49,040 bases of DNA, from positions 1-49,040 of the forward strand of contig JAIEQJ010000066.1 of NCBI GenBank assembly GCA_019747815.1, read 5' to 3'. The notes beneath the pieces were generated by a model. The model was not told where the DNA came from and made no database searches. It worked only from the letters and a program-made list of their open reading frames with translations. Positions 1 to 8,282 of the stretch are shown piece by piece. Position 1 is the stretch's first letter. Each line of letters opens with the position of its first letter. Source of the DNA: Hyphomonadaceae bacterium. Lineage in GTDB: Bacteria > Pseudomonadota > Alphaproteobacteria > Rhizobiales > Hyphomicrobiaceae. A program made the position numbers and the translations under genes.

Positions 1-71
1 GAGGAGATCGCACACCATCCCCTCATAACACCGGAAACGCGGTGCTCCTTCACATTATGATCTGCTGCTGA

Positions 72-206
72 TTACTCGACGTCCTCCGCGAGGACAATCG
101 CGCCATCGTGCGCGCCGCCTCGCTCGCCAGCAAAGCTGCGGACTACCTGCTCGGCTTCCTGCCCAAAGCCGATGACGCAGCGTCGAACGGACGGAGGGCA
201 GCATGA
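72..206 (+). pseudogene. 3' remnant of ardC-type antirestriction gene
   Basis: An open frame with no start codon runs from just after an in-frame stop at 69-71 to a TGA at 204-206. It encodes about 44 residues containing VLREDNRAI and AADYLLGFLP. This matches the usual C-terminal end of ArdC-type (DUF1738, zincin-like) antirestriction proteins, where a W-x-x-x-L-x-x-D-x-R-A-I stretch precedes an A-x-x-A-A-D-Y-L tail. The metalloprotease and ssDNA-binding parts are not in this frame upstream, because the frame closes at 69-71 and the 70 bases before it show no ArdC-like peptide. The gene therefore looks 5'-truncated or frameshifted. Its stop overlaps the start of the next gene (ATGA), as expected if the pair was once an intact operon. 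Confidence 0.6.
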
Positions 207-580
207 TCCTCCTCACCCCGGAGCTGCACGATCGCCTGCTGGCCAACGGCCGCCTGCGCGATTTCGACCACGTGCCCGTGGTCAAGTTCTTCAATCCGGT
301 CGGGGCCGCGACATGGCTTGCTACCGAGCTCGATGAGGACGGTGATACGCTCTTCGGCTTGGCAGACCTTGGCTTTGGTTGCCCGGAGCTGGGCGCGTTC
401 AGCCTGATCGAAATGGCCTCGGTCCGCCTGCCGCTCGGATTGAGGATCGAACGCGATCTCTATTTCGGGGGCACATTTCCGCTGTCTGTCTATGCGGAGG
501 CAGCCCGCAAGGCCTGTCGCATTGTCGAGGATGATGCCCGGCTCAGGGCTGCGGCCGACGCGCTGCGCAAGAACCGGTAA
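203..580 (+). CDS. DUF2958 domain-containing protein
   Basis: A 125-residue protein that fills the length of the DUF2958 family. It begins MILLTPELHDRLLANG and carries the family's central DEDGDTLFGLADLG and GCPELGAF segments. The function is unknown. Members are common cargo of alphaproteobacterial ICEs and plasmids, and almost always follow an ardC-like gene, as here. The ATG overlaps the TGA of the ardC remnant by four bases (ATGA), which fixes the start and implies translational coupling. A strong hairpin lies just downstream at 596-626. Confidence 0.9.
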   Translation: MILLTPELHDRLLANGRLRDFDHVPVVKFFNPVGAATWLATELDEDGDTLFGLADLGFGCPELGAFSLIEMASVRLPLGLRIERDLYFGGTFPLSVYAEAARKACRIVEDDARLRAAADALRKNR

Positions 581-595
581 GCGGGGCAGATCGTC

Positions 596-626
596 GGAGG
601 ACCGCTGCGGCATGCAGCGGTCCTCC
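596..626 (+). terminator. 13-bp perfect hairpin between DUF2958 and parB-like gene
   Basis: The arms 596-608 and 614-626 (GGAGGACCGCTGC and its exact reverse complement) enclose a 5-base loop. There is no T-run after it, so it could be a Rho-dependent end, an attenuator or an mRNA processing or stability element rather than a classical intrinsic terminator. Confidence 0.5.
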
Positions 627-730
627 ATAGCCCTGGTGCCATCGGCCAGAGTCAGAGGGTGGCGTGGGGTTTCGTGACGGGTTGGAGGTCAGGAGAGAGG
701 CTCCCGGCCGCCCGTCGCGGAGAATCTCCC

Positions 731-2797
731 ATGGCGAAGGCAAGTCCCAAGATCGCGCTTAGCGCGTCACGTGACATCCCCTTCAACCAACTCGCCCTCA
801 GTCAGGCCAACGTCCGCCGGATCAAGGCCGGCGTTGCCATCGAGGAGCTGGCCGAGGACATTGCGCGCCGCACCCTTCTGCAGAGCCTGACGGTGCGCCC
901 GGTGCTCGACAGTAACGGAGCCGAGACCGGCATGTACGAAATCCCGGCGGGCGGGCGCCGCTATCGCGCGCTCGAGCTGCTGGTCAAGAAGAAGCGGCTC
1001 GCCCGCACCGCGCCCATCCCGTGCATCGTGCGCACCGAGGGTATCCCCGAGGAGGACAGTCTGGCCGAGAACGTGCAGCGGGCACCTCTGCATCCGCTCG
1101 ACCAGTTCCGCGCCTTCCTCGCCTTGCGCGAGAAGGGCCAGTCCGAGGAGGACATTGCCGCCGCCTTCTTCGTGTCGGTCAACGTGGTGCATCAACGGCT
1201 GCGTCTGGCCGCCGTGTCGCCGAAGCTGCTGGAGGTCTACGCCGACGACGGCATGACGCTCGAGCAGCTGATGGCCTTCACCGTCAACCCCGACCACGAG
1301 CGTCAGGAGCAAGTGTGGGACGCCTTGCAACGCTCACATACCAGGGAGCCCTACCAAATCCGGCGGCTGCTGACCGAGGGCGCGGTGCGGGCCTCCGACA
1401 AGCGGGCGCAGTTCGTGGGTCTCGAATCCTACGAAGAGGCCGGCGGTACGATCTTGCGCGACCTGTTCGAGCCCGACGACGGCGGCTGGCTGCAGGAGCC
1501 GGTCCTGCTCGAGAAGCTGGTGGCCGAGAAGCTGGAGCGGGAGGCGCAGGCGATCCGCGGCGAAGGCTGGAAGTGGGTCGAGGTGGCGCCGGAGTTTCCC
1601 TACGGCCGCACCTATGGGCTGCGCCGGCTCAACGGAACGGAGGGGCCGATCGGCGATGAGGAACAGGCCGCCCACAACGCGCTCCAGGCCGAGTTCGACC
1701 AACTGGAGGAGAAGTACGCGGACGCCGACGAGATGCCGGAGGAGGTCGACAAGCGGCTCGGCGAGATCGAGACCGCCCTGGCAGCCTTCGAGGAGCGCCC
1801 TGTCGTCTATGAGCCGGGCGACATCACGCTGGCCGGCACCTTCGTCAGCATCGACAGCGCGGGCGTGCTGCGGGTCGAGCGCGGCTATGTGCGGCCAGAG
1901 GACGAGCCACCCATCGCAACGCCTGACGGTGAGGGCGAGGACGACGCGAGCGATCCCGAGATGATCACATCCTCCGGGAAGGAGGTCGACACGGACGACG
2001 ACTCCGCCGTCGAGGAGCCCGACGAGGACGACGGCATCCGTCCGCTGTCGGACCGGCTGATGACGGAGCTCACGGCGCACCGGACGCTGGCGCTGCGTGA
2101 AGCAGTGGCCAACGATCCGGATGTCGCCTTCCTGGCCGCCCTGCACGTGCTCTGCCTCAAGCTGTTCTACCGCTACGGCCTCGACTCCTGCCTCGAGATC
2201 GAGCCGAAGAGCGTCACGTTCGGCCATGCGCCGGGTCTCGCGGACACGGCGGCTGCCAAGGCGATCGAAGCGCGACATGACACTTGGGCGGCGCAGCTTC
2301 CCAAGGAGCCCGGGGAGCTGTGGGACGTCCTCGCCGGCCTCGACACCGACAGCCGGCAGGCGCTCTTTGCCCATTGCGTGGCGGTCACCGTCAATGCCGT
2401 GGTCCAGCCTTACGACCGCAGGCCGAAGGCGATTGCACACGCCGGCCGTCTGGCCGAAGCCATGAAGCTTGACATGGCGGCGGCAGGGTGGCGTCCTACG
2501 GTCGACGGCTATCTCGGCCGCGTCAGCAAGGCGCGCATCCTCGATGCGGTGCGCGAGGCGAAGGGTGACGCGGCGGCAGAGCGCCTCGCCCACCTCAAGA
2601 AGGTCGAGATGGCAAAGGCGGCCGAAGAGTTGCTCGCCGGGATCGGCTGGGTGCCCGAGCCGTTGCGCACGCCGGGACAGACGTTCACGCCGGTTGAGAC
2701 GGCAGGCGCACCGGAGCCTGAAGCACAGCCGGTATCCGCCAAGGCGCGCGGAAAGCCGAAGCGCGGCACAGCTGCTCGCGCTGAAGCCGCCGAATAG
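731..2797 (+). CDS. ParB/RepB/Spo0J-family partition-like protein, large form
   Basis: A 688-residue protein. An N-terminal ParB nuclease-fold domain lies at about residues 12-125, with the ParB-box features AGGRRYRALELL (near 73) and LAENVQRAPLHPLDQ (near 113). A helix-turn-helix follows at about 139-180 (EDIAAAFFVSVNVVHQRL). The long C-terminal half includes a very acidic, low-complexity linker at about 393-435. Classical ParB proteins are about 300 residues; the roughly 700-residue form is the version usual in alphaproteobacterial ICEs, next to DUF2958 and Toprim genes. The role is inferred to be element maintenance or regulation through CTP/DNA binding, not demonstrated. The start is placed at the ATG preceded by a GGAGAA box. 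A GTG 24 codons upstream is open but has no ribosome-binding site. Confidence 0.88.
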   Translation: MAKASPKIALSASRDIPFNQLALSQANVRRIKAGVAIEELAEDIARRTLLQSLTVRPVLDSNGAETGMYEIPAGGRRYRALELLVKKKRLARTAPIPCIVRTEGIPEEDSLAENVQRAPLHPLDQFRAFLALREKGQSEEDIAAAFFVSVNVVHQRLRLAAVSPKLLEVYADDGMTLEQLMAFTVNPDHERQEQVWDALQRSHTREPYQIRRLLTEGAVRASDKRAQFVGLESYEEAGGTILRDLFEPDDGGWLQEPVLLEKLVAEKLEREAQAIRGEGWKWVEVAPEFPYGRTYGLRRLNGTEGPIGDEEQAAHNALQAEFDQLEEKYADADEMPEEVDKRLGEIETALAAFEERPVVYEPGDITLAGTFVSIDSAGVLRVERGYVRPEDEPPIATPDGEGEDDASDPEMITSSGKEVDTDDDSAVEEPDEDDGIRPLSDRLMTELTAHRTLALREAVANDPDVAFLAALHVLCLKLFYRYGLDSCLEIEPKSVTFGHAPGLADTAAAKAIEARHDTWAAQLPKEPGELWDVLAGLDTDSRQALFAHCVAVTVNAVVQPYDRRPKAIAHAGRLAEAMKLDMAAAGWRPTVDGYLGRVSKARILDAVREAKGDAAAERLAHLKKVEMAKAAEELLAGIGWVPEPLRTPGQTFTPVETAGAPEPEAQPVSAKARGKPKRGTAARAEAAE

Positions 2798-2808
2798 CCA
2801 TATCGCCG

Positions 2809-2838
2809 AAGGCCCGCCATACGGGCGGGCCTTCTTTT
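2809..2838 (+). terminator. Intrinsic terminator after parB-like gene
   Basis: A 10-bp GC-rich stem (2809-2818 with 2824-2833) and a 5-base loop are followed by CTTTT. The structure sits 12 bases after the parB-like stop and 14 bases before the next start codon, so it may attenuate rather than fully separate the two genes. Confidence 0.7.
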
Positions 2839-2851
2839 CGTGGAGGCCGCC

Positions 2852-3901
2852 ATGACCGAGAGCGCCGCCGATCTGGCACGCCGCCTCGCAGCCCATGCGG
2901 AGGACGTGTGCCGGTACTATCTCTCGAATGGTTGTCGGGAAGGCCGCGCCTGGCGTGTCGGCGATGTCGACAACACGCCGGGCCGCAGCCTGTGCGTGCA
3001 GCTCACCGAGACCAGCAGAGGCGCGACCGGGCGCTGGATCGATTTTGCCACGGGCGAGCACGGCGATCTATTTGATCTGATCGCCCACGCACGCCATCTC
3101 GATGCCTTCCGCGATGTCCTCGATGAGGCACGCCGTTTCCTGAACCTGCCCGAGCCCAGCCCAGCGCAGCGCGTAGTGGAACCAGTGCCGAGGCGGTCGC
3201 CCGAAGCAGCGCGCCGACTGTTCGCCTCCGCCAAGCCGATCCGCGGTACGATTGCCGAGGCCTATCTGCGCAATCGTGGCATCGTCGACACAGGCAACAT
3301 CACGGCGTTGCGTTTCCATGCGCAATGCTGGTACCGGGCGCACGACGGCGCGGAGCGCGAGACTTGGCCCGCTCTGATGTCGGCTGTCACCGATTTGGAT
3401 GGCCGCGTCGTCGGCGTGCAGCGCACCTGGCTGGCGCGCGACGGCTCCGGTAAGGCCCCCTTGCCCACGCCGCGCCGGGCCATGGGGCAACTCGCCGGCA
3501 ACGGCGTCCGCTTCGGCACGCCGACTGACGTCATGGCTGTCGGCGAGGGCCTGGAGACCATGCTGGCGCTGCGCCAGATCCTGCCTGCGATGCCGATGGT
3601 CGCGGCATTGTCCGCCTCGCATTTGGCCATGCTGAGTCTTCATCCAGGCTTGCGGCGTCTCTACGTTGCCCGCGACAATGATCGGGCTGGCCACCACGGC
3701 GCCGACAAGCTTGCGGCCCGTGCCAGGGCGGATAGCATCGAAGCCCTGCTCCTCACGCCGTGCAACGATGACTTCAATACCGATCTCACTGCGCTCGGCC
3801 GCGAGGCCCTGATGGCGTCCCTGCGTGCGCAGCTTGCACCCGAAGATGCCGCCCGCTTCCTGGGCGTGGAGCATCGGTCCGATCGAGCGCCCTGTCGGTG
3901 A
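2852..3901 (+). CDS. DUF7146/Toprim domain-containing protein (primase-like)
   Basis: A 349-residue protein. The N-terminal region (about 20-110) has the CRYYLSNG...GRWIDFATGEHGDLFDLI pattern of DUF7146, related to the zinc-binding and N-terminal parts of phage and plasmid primases. The C-terminal half is a Toprim fold: VMAVGEGLETMLAL near residue 227 supplies the conserved Glu, and YVARDNDRAG near 270 supplies the D-x-D pair. Proteins of this type are steady partners of the ParB-like and DUF2493 genes in alphaproteobacterial ICEs, so a role in element replication or repair is inferred. The ATG is preferred over an in-frame GTG four codons upstream, because GGAGG (2842-2846) lies at a suitable distance from the ATG. 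Confidence 0.85.
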   Translation: MTESAADLARRLAAHAEDVCRYYLSNGCREGRAWRVGDVDNTPGRSLCVQLTETSRGATGRWIDFATGEHGDLFDLIAHARHLDAFRDVLDEARRFLNLPEPSPAQRVVEPVPRRSPEAARRLFASAKPIRGTIAEAYLRNRGIVDTGNITALRFHAQCWYRAHDGAERETWPALMSAVTDLDGRVVGVQRTWLARDGSGKAPLPTPRRAMGQLAGNGVRFGTPTDVMAVGEGLETMLALRQILPAMPMVAALSASHLAMLSLHPGLRRLYVARDNDRAGHHGADKLAARARADSIEALLLTPCNDDFNTDLTALGREALMASLRAQLAPEDAARFLGVEHRSDRAPCR

Positions 3902-4142
3902 TCGCTGTCGTCAGCTCCGTCCTCACCGTCGGCCGCGCCCGGCCTTCATGAGGGCGATCGGGCCAGAAGCGGCCGAGCCCCGCAACGGCTGCGCGCGGCT
4001 TTCTTCCCCTGGCGGCGCGAAAGGCGCCGCCATTCCTCGCGAGACAAGAAAGCCGTGCTCGCCGTCCTCCGCTGCGCTCCGGCCCTGCAGGCTTCGCCTT
4101 TAGGTGCAGGCCTCAGCCGCTTCCGGCGAAAGCATCGCCTGA

Positions 4143-4163
4143 AGGCCGCGATAGGCGCGGCCT
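4143..4163 (+). other. 8-bp perfect hairpin in the 5' leader of the DUF2493 gene
   Basis: The arms 4143-4150 and 4156-4163 (AGGCCGCG/CGCGGCCT) enclose a 5-base loop and end 21 bases before the DUF2493 start codon. The 283-base gap 3902-4184 around it holds no convincing gene. A structured leader affecting translation or transcription is possible. Confidence 0.35.
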
Positions 4164-4184
4164 CAACTTGAGAGGACATGGCCC

Positions 4185-5108
4185 ATGACGATCGACCACC
4201 TCATCGACGCTGCGTCTCCGACCGCCCATCTGCTCGATGAGCTCGCCCTCTACGGCCATAGGCCATACGACGAGGAGCCTGATGCGCGTCCATTGCCCGA
4301 GCCGACGAAGCTCCAAGGCGCCCTCGCCGACATGTTCGATGCGCTGGTTGCAACCCTATCCGATACCCGCCTCGAACCCGATCTGCAGGCTTTGCTGTGG
4401 TCAATCGTGAACGTCTTTCACCGCCGCATCGACAGGATCGAACGTGAACTCGATACGAATGAGACCGCGCAGCGTGCGAGCCAACGCACCCAGGACGGCT
4501 CTGAGGTGCGCTCGCTCGAGCTGGAACGCCTGGTTGCGGAAGGCCTCACCCTGATCGAGCGCCGCAACAGCTTCGAGTTCCTGCGTGATGGTGCGGCCGA
4601 CCTGTTCAGTGTCCATACCGGACAGGTTTGGCGACCGCGTGCCGGTTCGATGGTCAACCATGCCACGATGACGGCGGCGATGATCGACAGCCGTGAGTTC
4701 ATCAATGCGCGTCGTCGTGCCGACGCACAGGTGCTGCTGCCGAAGGGCACGAGGATTGCCTTCGCCGGCGGTATCGAGTGCAACGACCACACACGCATCT
4801 GGGCCGTGCTCGACAAGGTGCATGCCAAGCACTCAGGTATGGTGCTCCTGCATGGTGGTACGCCGCGCGGCGCTGAGAAAATCGCTGCCTGCTGGGCCGA
4901 TCAGCGCAAGGTGCCGCAGGTCGTCTTCAAGCCCGATTGGACGGGTCATCGCAAGGCTGCGCCGTTCAAGCGCAATGACCAGCTATTGGACGCCCTGCCG
5001 ATCGGTGTCATCGTGTTCCCAGGATCCGGCGTCACCGACAACCTCGCCGACAAGGCGAAGGTGCTCGGCATTCCGCTGTTCGACTTCCGCGCTAGCGGCG
5101 GCGCATGA
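4185..5108 (+). CDS. DUF2493 domain-containing protein (SLOG-superfamily)
   Basis: A 307-residue protein. The C-terminal third, from about residue 189, starts RIAFAGGIECNDHTRIW and continues through LLHGGTPRGAEKIAACWA. This is the Rossmann-like SLOG/DUF2493 pattern, with an early glycine loop and a GG-x-x-x-G nucleotide-binding turn. The N-terminal 180 residues are helical and typical of the ICE-borne form. SLOG proteins bind nucleotides or nucleotide-derived ligands; the exact role here is unknown. It is the last gene of the left maintenance module. In related elements the replication and relaxase genes normally follow, but here an unrelated leftward operon begins. Confidence 0.85.
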   Translation: MTIDHLIDAASPTAHLLDELALYGHRPYDEEPDARPLPEPTKLQGALADMFDALVATLSDTRLEPDLQALLWSIVNVFHRRIDRIERELDTNETAQRASQRTQDGSEVRSLELERLVAEGLTLIERRNSFEFLRDGAADLFSVHTGQVWRPRAGSMVNHATMTAAMIDSREFINARRRADAQVLLPKGTRIAFAGGIECNDHTRIWAVLDKVHAKHSGMVLLHGGTPRGAEKIAACWADQRKVPQVVFKPDWTGHRKAAPFKRNDQLLDALPIGVIVFPGSGVTDNLADKAKVLGIPLFDFRASGGA

Positions 5109-5244
5109 GCGCCGCCTTACTTATCCTGCTTGTGCGTGTCCGCTCTCGGAGCTTCTCTACCCAAGCGGTTCGCATGAACATGGCCGCATGTCGGCCGGAA
5201 AGGCCGCCGTGGACCATCGCGGGCGAGCTTGCGAGCGCGCGAGG

Positions 5245-5622
5245 CTATTTGCGAAGGATCTTTTCCATCGCCCTGCCCTTGGCGAGTTCGTCGATGAGCT
5301 TGTCGAGGTAGCGGATCTCGCGCATCATCGGTTCCTCGATCTCCTCCACGCGGGCGCCGCATACGACGCCGGTGATCAGAAAGCGAGACGGGTTCATCTT
5401 CGGCGCGTGCGCGAAGAAATCCTCGAAGCTCGTCTTCTTCGCAAACTCGGCTTCCAGCGAGGCCTGGCTGTGGCCGGTGAGCCAGCGGAAGATCTTGTCG
5501 ACCTCGGCCCGGGTGCGGCCCTTCTTCTCCGCCTTGGCAATATAGGACGGATAGACGCTCGCGACGGGCATGGCATAGACGCGGCGCCAGTTGGCGGCGG
5601 CCCTGGCTGTTGCTTGCTTCAT
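5245..5622 (-). CDS. DUF2200 domain-containing protein
   Basis: A 125-residue protein matching the size of the DUF2200 family. Visible landmarks are [27 protein letters not shown] and [20 protein letters not shown]. The function is unknown; the helix-rich C-terminus with a conserved Cys-Gly does not point to an enzyme. The ATG lies 5 bases after the stop of the YciI-like gene, so the two form an operon. The gene is convergent with DUF2493; the 136 bases between them show no gene. Confidence 0.88.
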   Translation of the reverse strand: MKQATARAAANWRRVYAMPVASVYPSYIAKAEKKGRTRAEVDKIFRWLTGHSQASLEAEFAKKTSFEDFFAHAPKMNPSRFLITGVVCGARVEEIEEPMMREIRYLDKLIDELAKGRAMEKILRK

Positions 5623-5627
5623 GGCGG

Positions 5628-5981
5628 CTAGTCCTCTGGTGGCCCCGTGACGACCGGCATGACGTCGATGCCGTCGCCGGGGAAGACGGTGATGTGTGGG
5701 TGGTCCTGGAAGAGGCCGGCGGCGGCGGCGATGTCGGCGGCTTCGACGATCAGAAAGCCGGCGATCTGGTTTTGCGCATCGGCGATGCCGGATTTGGTGA
5801 CGCGCCTGGTCTTGCCCACCATGACGTCGGTCGCGACGATGGCGGCGGCGTTGCGCTTGCGCCAGTCCTCCCACGCCTTCAGGCCGACCTTGTCGATCGC
5901 CTCCTGCTCGGATTTGGGGCGCGCGCGGAAGGCGGCGACGTCTTCCGGCTTCATGGTGTAGACGGCGACGAAGCGGGGCAT
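5628..5981 (-). CDS. YciI-like (dimeric alpha-beta barrel) small protein
   Basis: A 117-residue protein beginning [15 protein letters not shown] and ending with a [16 protein letters not shown] segment. The beta-alpha-beta layout and [21 protein letters not shown] resemble the YCII-related/dimeric alpha-beta barrel family, in which the last strand describes a substrate or subunit contact. No catalytic role can be assigned. It is the first gene of a two-gene leftward operon with DUF2200. Both proteins are typical of chromosomal genes of Hyphomicrobiales, so they probably arrived as cargo. Confidence 0.65.
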   Translation of the reverse strand: MPRFVAVYTMKPEDVAAFRARPKSEQEAIDKVGLKAWEDWRKRNAAAIVATDVMVGKTRRVTKSGIADAQNQIAGFLIVEAADIAAAAGLFQDHPHITVFPGDGIDVMPVVTGPPED

Positions 5982-6041
5982 GGGCGTGCTCCGGACTTGG
6001 TGGGGTGCGCATCATAGCAAGGTTCTAGCAACGCTCGCATC

Positions 6042-6551
6042 TCACGGCTCGAAGGGCATGTCCGGCGCCGCGGGGCGTTTGCGCCGTTTCGGGCCAGTCC
6101 ACATGACGCCCGGATACCCCTGCAAGGGACGCAGCCTTTCGTAGCGATAGGCCCACTCCGGCGAATCCCCGATGGCGACGTGATAGAGCGGTTGGCGACC
6201 GGTGCGGCCGTCGAACAAGGCGCGCGGTATGTTCACCATCTTCGATGACTGCCCCCGCGTATACGCAACGGGAGTGCCGCAGCGGGAGCAGAATGCGCGT
6301 GCATCCCCGGTCGCCTCGTCTTTCAAGCGGGTAAGCTGGCTCTCGCCCTTGGCCACGCGAAAACGGCTCCGCCAACAGCCGACATACGTCGCATAGGCGG
6401 CGCCATGCGCGCGCCGGCTGGCCCGCGAATGGTCGTGCCACGCCCAGAACGCTGGAATGGTGATCTCGACCTGCACCTCGCCGCACAAGCACTGCCCTGT
6501 GGCGATGCCGGCGGACGCCTTGCCGAACGCCTTCACCTTAACCCGGCTCAT
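6042..6551 (-). CDS. GFA-family (glutathione-dependent formaldehyde-activating-like) protein
   Basis: A 169-residue protein. The N-terminal GQCLCGEVQVEI and the later FCSRCGTPVAY supply two zinc-binding Cys pairs typical of the GFA/CENP-V fold. In the canonical family a central CHC-x-x-C ligand set is expected. Here that position reads AWHDHSRASRRAHG, so the catalytic zinc site is altered, which is known in a GFA subgroup. The substrate is unknown and need not be formaldehyde. The start is put at the ATG giving MSRVKVKAFGKAS, preceded by an AGGTG-like box. The frame is open 18 codons further upstream but without similarity. Confidence 0.82.
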   Translation of the reverse strand: MSRVKVKAFGKASAGIATGQCLCGEVQVEITIPAFWAWHDHSRASRRAHGAAYATYVGCWRSRFRVAKGESQLTRLKDEATGDARAFCSRCGTPVAYTRGQSSKMVNIPRALFDGRTGRQPLYHVAIGDSPEWAYRYERLRPLQGYPGVMWTGPKRRKRPAAPDMPFEP

Positions 6552-6659
6552 GTCACACCTCCGGGAGGACAATAGCGTGCCTCCGGAGGACGTGCTTAGC
6601 GCCACGGCGGGGCGGGGCGAACGGCCCAGCTATACATAAGCAGACATGATGAGATCGCA

Positions 6660-6758
6660 GCATCCTCAGTTGAGAAGCGCCGCGCCAATGTCCGCCAACT
6701 GAGCCTGAGCGGCCACGATCGCCTAATCCCATTTGCAGACATTCGTGCTGAGGATGCC
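6660..6758. repeat. 10-bp inverted repeat in the GFA/PIF1 intergenic gap
   Basis: GCATCCTCAG at 6660-6669 and its exact reverse complement at 6749-6758 are 79 bases apart, in the 260-base gap between the GFA gene and the end of the PIF1-like gene. On the minus strand the same stretch reads as a protein-like tail (see findings), so the repeat may be incidental. Confidence 0.3.
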
Positions 6759-6811
6759 GTGTAGGAGCGGTGCCTTGCTGAAGATGTCCGGTAATAGATG
6801 CTCACCGAACG

Positions 6812-8167
6812 CTAAGGCCTCCTCCCGTGCGCGGGCGTCTCGAAAGGCAGCAAGAGGCTGCGATAGGCGACGGCATCCTGGGAGAGTAGAATATCGCGCC
6901 GCGTCAACGGGCGGCGTAGCAACAACCGGTCCAGACTGCGGGCGCGCGACAGGCCAACATAGGCCTGCCCCGCCGCAAAGAGCGACCGCGGTGCGTTGAA
7001 GACCACGCTATCGAGCGTCATCCCTTGGCTCTTGTGGATGGTGATGGCCCAGCCGAGGCGGAGAGGAAGTTGGGACATGCTACCCGCCTCCTCGCGGCGC
7101 ACCTCCTTGTCGACCTCGACCCGGCGGTAAGCGGTCCAAGTGTCGAAGCCGACGCATAGCTCCTCGCCGGGATCGGTCGTCACCTCGATGCCGTCTTCGT
7201 CCATTCGGGTCACGACGCCCGTGGTGCCGTTGACCCAGCGGTGGTGCCGGTCGTTGCGGATGAAGACGACGCGTGCCCCGACCTTCAAAACGAGTTCGGT
7301 CTCGGCCGGAAGACTGCCGGCCTTGCCGCGCCGCGCATGGCTCTCGAACTCGCCGCTAATGCTTGCGCGGTAGAGGCGAGACTCGCCGCGCAGCGCCGCG
7401 AGGCAGCGGAGGTTGACGTCGGCCGCCTCCTTGTTGGTCGTGCAGAGCCACACCCAACGATGGCGGTCGTGCTGCGGCGCCGGCCTGACCCGGGCATTGA
7501 GCGCGGCCAGCGCCTCATCGGTGATGGCACCTTCGCGGACCTGGTTGAGGATGTCGATAAAGCGCGGGTCCTTCTGGCGGAAGACCTCGGTGAGCTCGAC
7601 CATCCTCATCGATCGAGCCGCCGGCGCATGAAAGAAGAACGTTCCGCTGAAGGCGTCGCGGAGCCGGTCGTCTTGCCTGCCGGTGATGACGGGCGGCAAT
7701 TGATGCGTGTCGCCGAAGGCAATAACGCGCACGCCGCCGAAGGGCGCATCCTGCTCGCGCTTCCGGCGCAGCCCGTGGTCGATGGCATTCAAGACGTCAG
7801 CGCGCACCATGGAGACCTCGTCAATGACGAGTGTGACATCCCCGACCTCGAAGACGTCCCGCGGATCGACGTCATCCTCCTCGCCGTCCAGCAGGAGGCC
7901 CTCTCGCGGCAGCCGGAAGAGGGAGTGCAGCGTCTGGCCACCGACATTGAAAGCAGCAATCCCAGTAGGGGCGCCGATGACGACCTCGTCGGCGAGGCTG
8001 CGGACAATCGCCCGCAGCAGCGTCGACTTGCCGGTGCCGGCCCGCCCGGTGACGAAGAGATTGCCGCAGCTATTCTGCACGAACTCGAGGGTCGAAAGAA
8101 AAGCCGCCGTGGGCTCGACGCCCTGCGGCCACAGCCCGCCGTCTCCTCTATCTGCTTCGTTCGACAA
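6812..8167 (-). CDS. PIF1/RecD-like superfamily 1 helicase (AAA family ATPase)
   Basis: A 451-residue SF1B-type DNA helicase. Walker A is GRAGTGKST (residues 41-49); it is followed by APTGIAAFNVGGQTLHSLF, the PIF1-type motif Ia region, then Walker B VIDEVSM (about 114-120) and motif III FGDTHQLPPV. The C-terminal AITIHKSQGMTLD (near 372) and YVGLSRARS are motifs V and VI. Such enzymes move 5'-3' on ssDNA. The start is a TTG with a GAGGA box 8 bases upstream; no ATG is available nearby. It is divergent from the AddB-like gene with about 115 bases between them, suggesting shared control. The last 12 or so codons may be frameshifted (see findings). Confidence 0.88.
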   Translation of the reverse strand: MSNEADRGDGGLWPQGVEPTAAFLSTLEFVQNSCGNLFVTGRAGTGKSTLLRAIVRSLADEVVIGAPTGIAAFNVGGQTLHSLFRLPREGLLLDGEEDDVDPRDVFEVGDVTLVIDEVSMVRADVLNAIDHGLRRKREQDAPFGGVRVIAFGDTHQLPPVITGRQDDRLRDAFSGTFFFHAPAARSMRMVELTEVFRQKDPRFIDILNQVREGAITDEALAALNARVRPAPQHDRHRWVWLCTTNKEAADVNLRCLAALRGESRLYRASISGEFESHARRGKAGSLPAETELVLKVGARVVFIRNDRHHRWVNGTTGVVTRMDEDGIEVTTDPGEELCVGFDTWTAYRRVEVDKEVRREEAGSMSQLPLRLGWAITIHKSQGMTLDSVVFNAPRSLFAAGQAYVGLSRARSLDRLLLRRPLTRRDILLSQDAVAYRSLLLPFETPAHGRRP

Positions 8168-8282
8168 GGGGTTTGTCCTCTAAACGCGAAACGCCTGCCC
8201 AGTTTCAAGAGCCCCAACGCCGCCGCCGAAACAACGCATAGCATTTGCGGTTTCCGCGAATTGGGGATTGTGTGCGGCTCCC

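Noticed and set aside
596-626. CRISPR-like repeat
   Set aside because: It is a single hairpin, not an array; no regularly spaced long repeats with unique spacers were seen anywhere in the window.
1334-3061. A 575-codon minus-strand open frame across the parB-like and Toprim genes
   Set aside because: Antisense to recognisable domains on the plus strand and without any protein-like motif.
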